A stretch of 64,000 nt of DNA from Mycolicibacterium iranicum (GCF_002101705.1 NZ_LQPC01000002.1:62001-126000), one strand, 5' to 3'. Counted from the first letter of the stretch, positions 8,733-18,138 are shown. Numbers and translations: made by a program. The notes: a model not told the origin generated them from the sequence alone.

Positions 8733-8847
8733 ATCTGTGGGTGACGGTACCGCAATGCCCTCGACAAATCCCTGGCGATCAGCACCGGGGGCGAAGCGCG
8801 GTCGTGCGGGCACCCAACCGGGTTCACGAGGAGCGCAGCCGCAACGG

Positions 8848-9948
8848 CTAGCCCGCGATGCCCGCGATCCCCGCAGATCTGGCCTTCTTGTCGGCATACA
8901 TGAGTTCGTCAGCCCGTGCCAGCAACTCGTCGAGCGTGCTGATGTCGGTGTGCGGAACCTCGGTGACCCCCATGGAGGCGGCCAGTTGGTAGCGGCGGGA
9001 CGCCGTCTCGTTGAACCGACGAAACGCGTCCATCAGCCGAGCTTTGAGCACGGCCGCATCGTCATTGAATTCCGGTATCAGCACGGAGAACTCGTCGCCG
9101 CCCAAGCGGGCCACGATGTCGGACCGACCCATCGTGTCGCGCAGCACTCCGGCAACGTCGGTGATGAGCTTGTCGCCGACGTCGTGGCCGTCCGCATCGT
9201 TGACCTGCTTGAGGCCATCAATATCGAGAAACGCCAGCGCGCTGTCATGGCCGTGGGTCCGCGCGGCGAGCAGCGCGGCGTTCGCCAGCAGGTGGAATCC
9301 GCGGCGATTGTTGAGTCCGGTCAGATCATCGGTGAGTGAGAGCTGCCTGATCTCCTCGTTGGCCTGCTCGAGCTCGGCGGTGCGGTCTCTGACCCGTTGC
9401 TCCAGCTCGGCGTAGATCTGGACGTGCTCCATCGCGATCGACGTCGAATCGGCCAATGCCTGCAGCAGCGACACCTCGCGCGGGGTGGGTTGGCGTTCGC
9501 GTGCCCAGTAGTTGCCGATGGCGCCGACCGGGTCGAGCTTGCGGATCGGGACCATCACCAGGCTCTTGACGAACGTCGGTCGGTAGGCCTCGTGCGGAAT
9601 GCGGTTGTCGACGTAGATGTCCGGGATGATCGCGGCCTCGCGATTGAGCATCGCCCACCCGCTGATGCAGATCTCCATCGGGAAGCGGCTGCCCTTCCAC
9701 AGGGGAGCGATCGCGTACTCGTCGGCGTAGTAGCACTTGCCGTTGTCGCGAAGGACGAATGTCGCACCGTCGCAGCCGGTGAGTTCTCGCGCCGCGGTCC
9801 GCACGACTTTCTGGATCTCGGGCAGGCTGCGGGCCAACGACAGCTCCTGGACGCCCTGGAGCAGGCGGGCCATGCCGCGGACATAGTCGGCATCGGAGGT
9901 GTCCGCATCGGCATCAACCGGCAACGGGGACACGCGCATCGCGCTCAT
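8848..9948 (-). CDS. GAF-GGDEF diguanylate cyclase
   Basis: About 366 residues. An N-terminal GAF domain (about 30-180) leads through a helical segment (YAELEQRVRDRTAELEQANEEI) into a C-terminal GGDEF domain with intact RLGGDEF. The intact active-site signature predicts synthesis of cyclic di-GMP; no EAL domain is fused. The frame extends to 9993, but the ATG at 9948 has GGAGG five bases upstream. It is monocistronic. The GAF ligand is unknown. Confidence 0.87.
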   Translation of the reverse strand: MSAMRVSPLPVDADADTSDADYVRGMARLLQGVQELSLARSLPEIQKVVRTAARELTGCDGATFVLRDNGKCYYADEYAIAPLWKGSRFPMEICISGWAMLNREAAIIPDIYVDNRIPHEAYRPTFVKSLVMVPIRKLDPVGAIGNYWARERQPTPREVSLLQALADSTSIAMEHVQIYAELEQRVRDRTAELEQANEEIRQLSLTDDLTGLNNRRGFHLLANAALLAARTHGHDSALAFLDIDGLKQVNDADGHDVGDKLITDVAGVLRDTMGRSDIVARLGGDEFSVLIPEFNDDAAVLKARLMDAFRRFNETASRRYQLAASMGVTEVPHTDISTLDELLARADELMYADKKARSAGIAGIAG

Positions 9949-10326
9949 GCGAACCTCCACATGGACACCTGACCGCCGCGTCTCGACGGGCACCTAGCAA
10001 AGGCTACACCGCCGTCAGTCGCCGAACCGTGAACACCGGCATTTCTGATCCGCGTCTCTCTTCCTGTTGAGATCGTGCCGGTGCCGGGCTCTGACGTCGT
10101 CCGATGCGGCATCGCCCAGTTCGCGGAGCATCTTTGGCGCTTCGGCTGCTCGCGCCCCGCGCGGGTTCCGGTTAGCCAAGGCTCGCCTAGTCCGCGGGCA
10201 CATCGGTGCGGGATGGGTGGCGAGTCTCGGATACGCACCGTGTCGATCGCGGAACCGAGCAAATTCAGGCTCCGCCGCATGGACGTCGCCGTGACTAGGT
10301 CGCACGGCAGCGGGTACGTCCTCGAC
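9949..10326. other. Intergenic region between divergent genes
   Basis: I see no protein or RNA gene I can support in these 378 bases. They separate the leftward cyclase from the rightward isochorismatase-type gene and must hold both promoters. The only structured element noticed is an iron-box-like sequence at 10172-10190. Confidence 0.5.
10172..10190. promoter_or_regulatory. Degenerate IdeR (iron box)-like site
   Basis: TTAGCCAAGGCTCGCCTAG matches the IdeR consensus TWAGGTWAGSCTWACCTWA at 14 of 19 positions by eye and is partly palindromic. It lies 137 bp before the isochorismatase-family gene. The match is imperfect, so it may be chance. Confidence 0.25.
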
Positions 10327-10900
10327 ATGAGTGAGACCGCGCTGCTCGTGATCGACATGTTCAACACCTACTCCCACCCCGACGCCGAAGAACTGGCCGA
10401 GAACGTCGGCGAAATTGTGGGTCCGCTCGCAGATCTCGTGACGAGATCGCGAGACCGCGAGGACGTCGACGTCATCTATGTCAACGACAACTACGGGGAC
10501 TTCACGGCGGACAAAGACGGCATCGTCGAATCCGCCCTCAGCGGCGCACGCCCCGATCTGGTAGAACCGCTGAGCCCCCGTACTGACAGCCAGTTCCTCT
10601 TGAAGGTGCGCCACAGCGCGTTCTATGCGACCCTTGAAGGTGCGCCACAGCGCGTTCTATGCGACCCCGCTGGACTACCTGCTGACGCGTCTCGGGGTGA
10701 GTCGCATCGTCCTGACCGGGCAGGTCACGGAGCAATGCATCCTCTACACCGCGCTGGACGGCTATGTCCGCCACTACGAGGTGGTGGTTCCGCCGGATGC
10801 CGTGGCGCACATCGACTCAGAATTGGGGGAGGCCGCGCTAACGATGATGCAGCGCAATATGAAGGCCGAACTCTCGGAGTCGACGAACTGCCTGCCGTGA
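10327..10900 (+). pseudogene. Isochorismatase-family cysteine hydrolase, frameshifted
   Basis: The first part begins MSETALLVIDMFNTYSH with the family Asp in VIDM. The second part, in another frame from about 10667, contains the catalytic Cys in GQVTEQCILYTA and a normal end at 10900. The family Lys lies in LLKVRHSAFYAT. A 34-bp tandem duplication (10599-10632 repeated at 10633-10666) shifts the frame exactly at this Lys region. Removing one copy restores a continuous protein of about 180 residues joining ...SAFYAT to PLDYLL. As written, the gene makes a truncated product without the catalytic Cys. Sequence error remains possible. The start at 10327 is likely but has a weak ribosome site. Confidence 0.85.
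10599..10667. repeat. 34-bp tandem duplication inside the isochorismatase gene
   Basis: Positions 10599-10633 are identical to 10633-10667, a perfect direct duplication with a 34-base period. Because 34 is not a multiple of three, it causes a frameshift. The perfect identity implies a recent slippage event or an assembly artefact. Confidence 0.95.
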
Positions 10901-10975
10901 CGGATGTCCTGATCTGAGCGGTTCGGGGCGCTTTCTGAGGGTCCGCAGCGTCGGTGTTGTTGTACCCTCACGCCC

Positions 10976-11329
10976 ATGGAAGTACTACGGTCTGTAGTTG
11001 TCTTGCTGCATATCGTCGGCTTTGCCCTTACCTTCGGGGCGTGGGCGGCAGAGGCTGCGGCGAGGCGCTTCCGCACCACGCGCCTCATGGACTACGGATT
11101 ACTGGTCTCGTTACTGACCGGATTGGCGCTCTCGGCTCCTTGGCCCGCCGGAATCGAACTGAATTACCCGAAGATCGGGATCAAGCTGGCCATCTTGGTG
11201 GTCCTCGGCGGTCTGCTCGGGATGGGGAACGCGCGCCAACGTCGTACCGGCAATGCGGTGCCGCGCCCGGTGTTTTACGCCGTCGGCGCGCTCGCCTTCA
11301 CCGCGGCTGCCGTCGCGGTCCTCTGGTGA
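10976..11329 (+). CDS. Small integral membrane protein of unknown function
   Basis: 117 residues with about four hydrophobic segments: residues 3-25 (VVVLLHIVGFALTFGAWA), 38-55, 70-84 and 98-117. I do not recognise the family securely; similar short membrane proteins occur in actinobacteria. It ends one base before the convergent SDR gene. Codon use fits the neighbourhood, so I consider it real. Confidence 0.65.
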   Translation: MEVLRSVVVLLHIVGFALTFGAWAAEAAARRFRTTRLMDYGLLVSLLTGLALSAPWPAGIELNYPKIGIKLAILVVLGGLLGMGNARQRRTGNAVPRPVFYAVGALAFTAAAVAVLW

Positions 11330-12136
11330 CTACTGCTCGCCCAGGCCCAGCAGGTCTGTGACGTGATGGTCGCGGCCGGCGGTGTAGCCCCCGTCCACCG
11401 CGATCGCTTGGCCGCTGACAAAGCTGGCCTCCGTGGACACGAGAAAAGCTGCGACAGAAGCAACTTCGGCGGGCCTGCCGAAGCGACGAAGTTTGTGTTC
11501 ATGGCGTAGTCCTTCCCGCGGCCCCTCCATCCCCGGAATGCCCATGATCGATTCGAACAACGGCGTCTGGATGAACCCGGGGCAGATCGCATTGACCCGA
11601 ATTCCGCTGGGGCCGTAGTCAATTGCGGCGTTCTTCGTGAGCAGGACGACGCCGCCCTTGGAGGCGTTGTAGGCACTGCCTCCAGCGGTACCTTCGAGGC
11701 CCTCGACGCTCGAGAGCGTGACGATCGAGCCGCGTTCACCGTCGACACGCTCCTGGGTGATCATCGCCGCGAGCGCGGCGCGCATCACCACGAAGGTGCC
11801 TTTGAGATTGATGTCGACGACGCGGTCCCACTCGTCGTCGGGCACAAGGTGGATCGGGCCACCGCCGCCGACCCCTGCCGAGTGGACGACGCCGTCGAGG
11901 CGTCCGGTTCTGTCGATCACCGTCGCGACCGCGCGCTCGACCATCGCAGAATCGAGCACGTCGCCGCTGAGATAGTGGAAGGCGCCCTGCAGATCCTGGG
12001 GTCCGTCGGGTGCGACGTCTATCCCGACGACGGTTGCGCCTTCGTCGAGCAGTCGTCGTGCGGTCGCCTCGCCGATGCCCGACCCAGCACCCGTCACCAG
12101 AACACCCTTGCCGGCCAGACCCTTGAGCATCGGCAC
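11330..12136 (-). CDS. Short-chain dehydrogenase/reductase (SDR)
   Basis: About 268 residues with the classical SDR cofactor motif TGAGSGIG near the N-terminus, a Ser in TLSSVEG, the active-site YNASK, and the conserved end SGQAIAVDGGYTAG. It would oxidise or reduce a hydroxyl/keto group with NAD(H) or NADP(H). An alternative ATG lies two codons downstream (12130). It is divergent from the alpha/beta hydrolase at 12184 with 47 bp between starts. The substrate is unknown. Confidence 0.87.
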   Translation of the reverse strand: MPMLKGLAGKGVLVTGAGSGIGEATARRLLDEGATVVGIDVAPDGPQDLQGAFHYLSGDVLDSAMVERAVATVIDRTGRLDGVVHSAGVGGGGPIHLVPDDEWDRVVDINLKGTFVVMRAALAAMITQERVDGERGSIVTLSSVEGLEGTAGGSAYNASKGGVVLLTKNAAIDYGPSGIRVNAICPGFIQTPLFESIMGIPGMEGPREGLRHEHKLRRFGRPAEVASVAAFLVSTEASFVSGQAIAVDGGYTAGRDHHVTDLLGLGEQ

Positions 12137-12183
12137 AGTATGGCCTACGGGAATGGCGACGGGGCCGCCGTTAACATCCGAAG

Positions 12184-13062
12184 ATGATGTCTGCCCCCGA
12201 GCACTTCCTCACCGACGGGCACGGCGGGGTACGGATCGCCGCCGACCGTCAGGGTGATCCCGCGGCGCGTGCCGTGGTTTTTCTGCACGGCGGCGGCCAG
12301 ACGCGCCGTTCGTGGGGCCGGGCGGCCACCGCTGTCGCGCGGCGAGGGTGGCAGTCCGTCACCGTGGACATGCGCGGCCACGGTGAGTCCGACTGGTCGA
12401 CTGACGGGGACTACCGAGTCGCCACGTTCGCCGCCGACGTGCGGGAGATCCTTCTCCGGTTGCCGCCCCGCCCCGTACTGGTCGGGGCCTCTCTCGGCGG
12501 GCTCACCTCGATGCTGCTCGCCGGCGAACTCTCGCCCGGCATCGCGTCGGCGGTCGTGCTCGTCGACATCGTGCCCGACATGGATCCCTCAGGTGCGGAG
12601 CGAATTCACGCCTTCATGGCCGACAAGATGGTGGACGGTTTCGGATCGCTCGACGAGGTGGCCGACATGATCGCCGAGTTCAACCCGCACCGGCCGCGGC
12701 CGGCCGACCTCGACGGGCTGCGAAACAATCTGCGCCGCAGGGGAGATCGTTGGTACTGGCACTGGGATCCGCAGTTCATCGACGGTTCCGCCGCGCATCC
12801 TCCGATGGAGGTCACCGACGTCGAACGCCTGCACGCCGCCGTCGCGAGGATTGTCGCCGACGGCGTTCCGATGTTGCTGGTGCGTGGGCAGGTCAGCGAT
12901 CTGGTCAGCCATGAGCGCGCATCCGAATTCCTGGCACGTTTCCCGCAGATCGGTTTCGTCGACGTCGAGGGCGCCGGTCACATGGTGGCGGGTGATCGCA
13001 ACGATCTGTTCGCCGACGCGGTGCTGGAGTTTCTGACCCGCCACGAAGCCTCGCAATCCTGA
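12184..13062 (+). CDS. Alpha/beta-fold hydrolase
   Basis: 292 residues. The oxyanion segment VFLHGGGQTRRSW, the nucleophile elbow VGASLGG, and the late His in GAGHMVAGD give the Ser-Asp-His triad of alpha/beta hydrolases. The ATG may be 12184 or 12187. It is the first of three same-strand genes (hydrolase, BVMO-tail protein, FabG3-like SDR) that may be co-transcribed. Substrate not predictable. Confidence 0.85.
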   Translation: MMSAPEHFLTDGHGGVRIAADRQGDPAARAVVFLHGGGQTRRSWGRAATAVARRGWQSVTVDMRGHGESDWSTDGDYRVATFAADVREILLRLPPRPVLVGASLGGLTSMLLAGELSPGIASAVVLVDIVPDMDPSGAERIHAFMADKMVDGFGSLDEVADMIAEFNPHRPRPADLDGLRNNLRRRGDRWYWHWDPQFIDGSAAHPPMEVTDVERLHAAVARIVADGVPMLLVRGQVSDLVSHERASEFLARFPQIGFVDVEGAGHMVAGDRNDLFADAVLEFLTRHEASQS

Positions 13063-13078
13063 CCATCCATCAGGTCTG

Positions 13079-13429
13079 ATGTGTATGGTGCGGGGCGTGC
13101 GACATCTCACCGGCGCGGAGGTGCGCGATCCCGAACTGGCTCGCCTGACAGGCCTTCCGTTCGACGATGATGACATCCTCGGCTGCATCGACATGATCCT
13201 CTCCGCCGAGCCCCGCGCCGACGTCTGCACCGATTACGACCGGCGTAGCCCGGCGCGATTGCAAACCATGGTGTACGCGCACCCCGCCGTCAGCAGCTAC
13301 TACAAGAACAGTGCCGGCGAACTACCCACCTTGTTTGCGTGGCGGATCGCCGAGTACTGGAAATGGACACACCGCCCGACCCTGGGCGACTACACATTCG
13401 ACACGCCCCGAGCACAGGAGGATTCATGA
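13079..13429 (+). CDS. Stand-alone C-terminal segment of a flavin monooxygenase
   Basis: The 116-residue product ends with YAHPAVSSYYKNSAGELP and FAWRIAEYWKWTHRP. These align by eye with the extreme C-terminus of the BVMO at 6750-8693 (WAHPAVKHSYFKNPDGEI, PWRLCEYR). FAD and NADPH motifs are absent. It therefore looks like a detached monooxygenase tail: either a decayed remnant or a small conserved partner protein. Its stop codon overlaps the start of the following fabG3-like gene (ATGA), which suggests translational coupling and argues against mere debris. The start is uncertain; a GTG at 13097 is an alternative. Confidence 0.7.
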   Translation: MCMVRGVRHLTGAEVRDPELARLTGLPFDDDDILGCIDMILSAEPRADVCTDYDRRSPARLQTMVYAHPAVSSYYKNSAGELPTLFAWRIAEYWKWTHRPTLGDYTFDTPRAQEDS

Positions 13430-14208
13430 CAGAACGGTTGGCGGGCAAGGTCGCTCTCATCAGTGGCGGCGCCAGAGGCATGGGAGCCTCGCACGCGCGG
13501 TTGATGGCCTCGCACGGCGCCAAGGTCGTGTGCGGCGACATCCTCGACGACGACGGCGAACTCGTGGCCAAAGAACTCGGCGACGCCGCGCGTTACGTCC
13601 ACCTAGACGTCACCCGCAGCGAAGACTGGGAGACCGCGGTCGGCACCGCCGTCGAGGAATTCGGTGGCGTTGACATCCTGGTGAACAATGCGGGCATCCT
13701 GAACATCGGCACCGTCGAGGACTACGACCTCGCCGAGTGGCACCGCATCCTCGACATCAACCTGACCGGAGTGTTCCTGGGAATCCGTGCCGTGACACCG
13801 ACAATGAAGGCTGCCGGCCGCGGCTCGATCATCAACATCTCCTCGATCGAGGGCATGGCAGGCACAGTCGGGTGCCACGGTTACACGGCCACCAAGTTCG
13901 CGGTCCGTGGACTCACCAAGTCCACCGCTCTGGAGTTGGGGCCCTTCGGAATTCGCGTCAACTCGGTACACCCCGGACTGGTGAAGACACCGATGGCCGA
14001 CTGGGTTCCCGAAGACATCTTCCAGTCGGCGCTGGGCCGCATTGCCCAACCCCATGAGGTCAGCAACCTCGTGGTCTACCTGGCCAGCGACGAGTCCAGC
14101 TACTCGACGGGCGCCGAGTTCGTCGTCGACGGCGGTACCATCGCAGGCCTTGCGCACAAAGACTTCTCCGCGGTCGATGTCAACCAGCAGCCGGAGTGGA
14201 TCACCTAG
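13426..14208 (+). CDS. fabG3: SDR of the 3-alpha/20-beta-hydroxysteroid dehydrogenase type
   Basis: 260 residues. The sequence closely resembles the mycobacterial FabG3 protein (Rv2002), an NADH-dependent hydroxysteroid dehydrogenase. Motifs: SGGARGMGASH cofactor loop, NNAGILNIGT, NISSIEG, catalytic YTATK, SVHPGLVKTPM, and the tail SSYSTGAEFVVDGG. The true start is the ATG at 13426 after AGGAGG, overlapping the previous stop; the frame's upstream extension to 13339 is not coding. The 3' end overlaps the convergent LuxR gene by four bases. The orthology is recalled, not searched. Confidence 0.88.
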   Translation: MTERLAGKVALISGGARGMGASHARLMASHGAKVVCGDILDDDGELVAKELGDAARYVHLDVTRSEDWETAVGTAVEEFGGVDILVNNAGILNIGTVEDYDLAEWHRILDINLTGVFLGIRAVTPTMKAAGRGSIINISSIEGMAGTVGCHGYTATKFAVRGLTKSTALELGPFGIRVNSVHPGLVKTPMADWVPEDIFQSALGRIAQPHEVSNLVVYLASDESSYSTGAEFVVDGGTIAGLAHKDFSAVDVNQQPEWIT

Positions 14209-17051
14209 GGGTTGCCCGCGTCGCCTTGATCCATCCGTCTGCCCAGCTCAGCGCGTGAGCTGATACCGAGCTTGCGGTAGATCTTGGTCAAGTTGTGCTC
14301 GACGGTCTTGCTGCTGATGAACATCGCTGCCGCGATGTCCTTGTTCGTCGCTCCCGTCGCCGCCATCTCCGCGACCCGCTGTTCGGACGGCGTCAACGGA
14401 CTGAGCCCATCGGATGGTGCGACGACAGCGCGCGACAGCTCAGCTTTGGCCCGCCGCACCCACAGCGGCGTGCCCAGCCGTTCGAACGTCTGCACCGCCT
14501 CGGTCAAGTTCGTTGCCGCCGTATGCTTCTGGCGCAGCCGCCGCTGCAGCTGCCCCAACAACAACTGAGTCCTGGCGCGTTCGAAGGGCATCGGCAGACT
14601 GTCGTGGGTTGCCATGGCGCGGTGCGCCTCCAGTTCGGCGGCGCCCACATCGCCTCGGGCTGCCAGCAGCATGGCGCGACAGCGCGACCCCACCGCCCTC
14701 GTCCAGCTGCGGTTGTGCATCGCAGCGTTGCGTTCAAGAACTCCGGTCAGGAATTCGGCATCGTCGAGGCGCCCGACGCCGACCATCGCCTCGATCACGT
14801 CGGGAAGATGCCACCCGTACATCAGCTCCGTCGAGGGCGTCTGGTTGCGCGCCAGGAACGAGGTGTCCAATGCCTCCAGGGCTTCCCGATGGTTGCCGAG
14901 TGACTCCTCCAGGAAGCACAGCGTCATCCCCGGCCAATCCGCGATATGAGACACCCGGCGGTTCTTGACCGCGCCGAGAACCCACTGCGCATCGGCGCGC
15001 GCGGCCTCGACCCGGCCCGCGTACGCGGCGATCGCCCCGCGCACCGTCATCGGGATGATGAGCACGTCAGCGCCGCCGAGTTGCTCCGCGCGCTCCACAG
15101 CCTCGGCAGCTTCAGCCTCCGCCGCGGAGAGCTGACCCTGCCAGAGGTGATTGATCGCGAGAAAGCCTGCGATCGCCATCATGTCGCTTTCGGCGCCCCG
15201 CTCGACACAGACACTGCGCACCTCGGTGAGCTCTCGGTGAGCCTGCTCGAGTCGTCCGGTCCACGACATCATGAGGGCATGGACGAACGGGGCGCGGAAG
15301 ATGATCGGGACATCGAAAGCACTGTCATAGAGCTTGAGTGCCCGCGTCAGCGATTCCTCGTCGAGACCCCGTCCGCATTGGAAGCCGACGTTTACCGACC
15401 AGGCCAGCGCGGCGCTGACAACCCCGGGAACCCCGAGCTCCTCGGCCAGCTTCACTGCGTCGCGGGCATGCCGGCGCGCATCGTCGAGCTCGCCGATGCT
15501 GTTCAGCGCGAACGACAGGCGCAACAGCACCTGGACCTGCACCGGAGCGTTGCCCGCCGCGTCGTCCAGTGCGGTCCGCAGCAGCTCGACGGCCTCACGG
15601 TGCTCGTTGTCGTACATGCGCACTGTCGCCAGCAGGCTCGTCGCGAGCGCTCGCAACATCGCGGGCTCGATCGACTCGACCCGGCCGAGCGCGGTCGCTG
15701 CCTTGGCCGTGTTTCCCGCAAGGAAATGGTTCTCCGCCGCCTTCATACGGCGTATGGGGTTGTCCCCGCCCAGCCCGATCGCGAGGTCGACCAGTTCGGC
15801 GGCGGCGGCGGGCGCCCCGCGGGCGCGGGCAGCGTCGGCAGCCTGGTCGAGGGCGGCGAAGATCTCTTCGTCCCCGCTGGCCGAAGCCAGTGCCAGGTGC
15901 CGTGCCCGCAGTTCGGGCTGCGTCTCCAGTGAGCCCATCCTGCGATGCATCGCCCGCCGCGCGGTCGGTCCGGCGTCGGTGTAGACACCGCTGGCGAGCA
16001 GCGGATGGGCGAACCGCACCCGATTGCCCTCAAGCGCGATGATGCCCGCCGACTCGACCTGCTCCAGCCGGCTGGTGATCTCCTCGACTGTCACGTCGTT
16101 GGCGCGAGCCAGAAGGTCGGTGGTCGGGTCGGCGACGCATGCCGCAGCGAGCAGCAGTTCGCGTGTCGGGTCGTCGAGCTGGCCGATGCGGCGCCGCACC
16201 AGATCGGCGAGTGTGGCAGGAAGCGGAAGTTCGGGGCCTGCCCGGCTTTCGCCGAGTGCCTGCGCCAGCTCGAGCGCGAAAAAGGGGTTCCCACCAGATA
16301 TTTCGACGATGCGCAAGAGGGAGGGTCGAGTCAGCTTGCGGCCAAGTCGTTCTGAGATCAGCGTGTGCACCTGCGCCGAATTCATCGGACGCACGGACAC
16401 CCGGCCTACACCGTCGGGGCGGTCGAGTTTCAGCCAGCCCGCGGCCGTGCTTTCGCCCGGCGCACAGCGCTCGGTCAGCAGGACACCGAACGGGCCCTTG
16501 AGGCGTCGCATCGCGAACTCGATCGCGGCGCGGCTGGAGGTGTCCAGCCACTGAACATCGTCGATGGCAATCAGAACCGGTGACGTCTTGACCAGCGCGT
16601 GCAGCACCGCCACGAAAGCCGCCGCGACCACCCGCTGGTCGGTCGGTGGCCCGTCGCTGCCCGCACGTAGCAGCAGGCGATCGAGGGCCAGCCGCTGCAG
16701 ATCGGGCAGCGAGGCGAAGTGCTCGTCTTCGACGTCGTCGAGCAGATCGGCCAGCGCGGCGAACGCCATCACCGACTCGGCCTGCCCGACCCGGGCGGTC
16801 AGCACCCGGAAGCCGAGGTCGGTCGCGTGACGTAGCTGAGCCAGCCACAGCGTGGTCTTACCGATCCCGGCTTCGCCCTCGATGATCAGTCCGGTCGGTT
16901 TCGTGGTGGCCGCCGCCAAGAACTCAGCAACCAATCGATCGTCGCCTACTGCCTTGTCAGCGCTGGACACGCCGTTCATCATCGCAGCGGGCAAAGCGTC
17001 GCGCACCACTTCGGCGACTTCGCCACCAACATTCCGGCAATCATCGCTCAC
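14205..17051 (-). CDS. Large LuxR-family (LAL/MalT-like) ATPase regulator
   Basis: About 948 residues. An AAA/STAND-type ATPase has Walker A GEAGIGKTT at about 59-67 and Walker B LIAIDDVQWLD. A long helical TPR-like middle follows, then a C-terminal LuxR helix-turn-helix (LTPSEQRVAEMAATGATNKD, KTVEHNLTKIYRKLGISSRAEL). Such LAL proteins activate catabolic genes on ligand binding. The GTG at 17051 overlaps the quinone oxidoreductase stop (GTGA), so I use it instead of the longer frame reaching 17228. Co-transcription suggests that it senses something related to that enzyme. Confidence 0.88.
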   Translation of the reverse strand: MSDDCRNVGGEVAEVVRDALPAAMMNGVSSADKAVGDDRLVAEFLAAATTKPTGLIIEGEAGIGKTTLWLAQLRHATDLGFRVLTARVGQAESVMAFAALADLLDDVEDEHFASLPDLQRLALDRLLLRAGSDGPPTDQRVVAAAFVAVLHALVKTSPVLIAIDDVQWLDTSSRAAIEFAMRRLKGPFGVLLTERCAPGESTAAGWLKLDRPDGVGRVSVRPMNSAQVHTLISERLGRKLTRPSLLRIVEISGGNPFFALELAQALGESRAGPELPLPATLADLVRRRIGQLDDPTRELLLAAACVADPTTDLLARANDVTVEEITSRLEQVESAGIIALEGNRVRFAHPLLASGVYTDAGPTARRAMHRRMGSLETQPELRARHLALASASGDEEIFAALDQAADAARARGAPAAAAELVDLAIGLGGDNPIRRMKAAENHFLAGNTAKAATALGRVESIEPAMLRALATSLLATVRMYDNEHREAVELLRTALDDAAGNAPVQVQVLLRLSFALNSIGELDDARRHARDAVKLAEELGVPGVVSAALAWSVNVGFQCGRGLDEESLTRALKLYDSAFDVPIIFRAPFVHALMMSWTGRLEQAHRELTEVRSVCVERGAESDMMAIAGFLAINHLWQGQLSAAEAEAAEAVERAEQLGGADVLIIPMTVRGAIAAYAGRVEAARADAQWVLGAVKNRRVSHIADWPGMTLCFLEESLGNHREALEALDTSFLARNQTPSTELMYGWHLPDVIEAMVGVGRLDDAEFLTGVLERNAAMHNRSWTRAVGSRCRAMLLAARGDVGAAELEAHRAMATHDSLPMPFERARTQLLLGQLQRRLRQKHTAATNLTEAVQTFERLGTPLWVRRAKAELSRAVVAPSDGLSPLTPSEQRVAEMAATGATNKDIAAAMFISSKTVEHNLTKIYRKLGISSRAELGRRMDQGDAGNP

Positions 17052-18022
17052 CGAACCGCGACGACGACCTTGCCCAACGCTGAGCGGTCCTCCAGTGATG
17101 CGATCGCCTCGCCGGCGCGCTCGAGGGGATACACCACCGGTACGGGCGCAGGCACCGCGCCCGAAGCCAGCAACGGCTCCAGCGCGGCCCACTGCTCCTG
17201 CAGGTAGCCGGGATGTGTCAGGGTCCACGCACCCCAGCCGACACCCACCACATCGACGTTGTTGAGCAGCAGCCGGTTCACCTTGACTGTCGGGATGTCA
17301 CCGCCGGTGAAGCCGACCACGAGTAGTCGGCCGCCCGGCGCGAGGGAGCGCAATGAATCGGTAACCCGGTCGCCGCCGACGGGGTCGAGCACGATGTCCA
17401 CGCCGCGCCCGCCGGTGAGCTCTTTGACCGCGTCCTTGAATCCGTCGGCGAGAACCACGTCCGAGGCCCCGGCCGCGCGCGCCACCTCGGCTTTCTCCGC
17501 GGTGCTGACCACGGCGATGGTGCGTGCTGCGCCCAGCGCGGGTGCGATTCGCAGGGTAGACGTGCCGATGCCGCCGGCCGCGCCGTGCACGAGCACCGTC
17601 TCACCCTCGGCCAACCTGCCGCGGGTACCCAACGCGAACTGCACCGTCAGGTCGTTGAACAGCACCCCGGCGCCCGCCTCGAAAGACACCGAGTCCGGCA
17701 ACGTGAACACCCGTTCGGGTTGCAGCGCAACGACTTCGGCCATCGCACCGCACAGCATCGTCAGCCCGATCACCCGGTCGCCCTCGCGGACGTGCGCTCC
17801 GTCCGGAGCGCTGCGCACCACCCCGGCCACCTCTGCGCCCGGCGTGTACGGCATCGCGGGCTTGTACTGGTAGAGCCCGCGAGACTGCAGGGCGTCGGGG
17901 AACGCGACCCCGGCCGCGTGCACCTCGACGACCACCGTGCCGTCGTCAGCTGCGGGTTCGTCGATCTCGACGAGCTTCGCCGCCTGGGGTCCGTCGAGTT
18001 CGGCTATCTGTATCGCACGCAA
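17048..18022 (-). CDS. Zinc-independent NADPH:quinone oxidoreductase (MDR)
   Basis: 324 residues of the quinone oxidoreductase class. MDR fold with AAGVAFPDALQSRG, GAEVAGVV, the nucleotide-binding HGAAGGIGTS, and the late VDIVLDPVGGDR; zinc ligands are absent. It resembles mycobacterial FadB4 (recall only). It is translationally coupled to the downstream LuxR gene. Its start faces the alpha/beta hydrolase start at 18139 across about 116 bp holding the divergent promoters. Confidence 0.85.
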   Translation of the reverse strand: MRAIQIAELDGPQAAKLVEIDEPAADDGTVVVEVHAAGVAFPDALQSRGLYQYKPAMPYTPGAEVAGVVRSAPDGAHVREGDRVIGLTMLCGAMAEVVALQPERVFTLPDSVSFEAGAGVLFNDLTVQFALGTRGRLAEGETVLVHGAAGGIGTSTLRIAPALGAARTIAVVSTAEKAEVARAAGASDVVLADGFKDAVKELTGGRGVDIVLDPVGGDRVTDSLRSLAPGGRLLVVGFTGGDIPTVKVNRLLLNNVDVVGVGWGAWTLTHPGYLQEQWAALEPLLASGAVPAPVPVVYPLERAGEAIASLEDRSALGKVVVAVR

Positions 18023-18138
18023 TGTCGGCCTCCTGTGTCGTCGCAGACCATTTAACCCACCCCTTGTCTGCGGCCCGCCGGTGGTGCCTGCCGGGTACAG
18101 TCACGACCCGGCAATGTGGCCGAACGGGAGGAGCGCAC

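Noticed and set aside
10015..10614. 199-residue minus-strand open frame
   Set aside because: Antisense of the isochorismatase-family gene and its upstream region; no motif.
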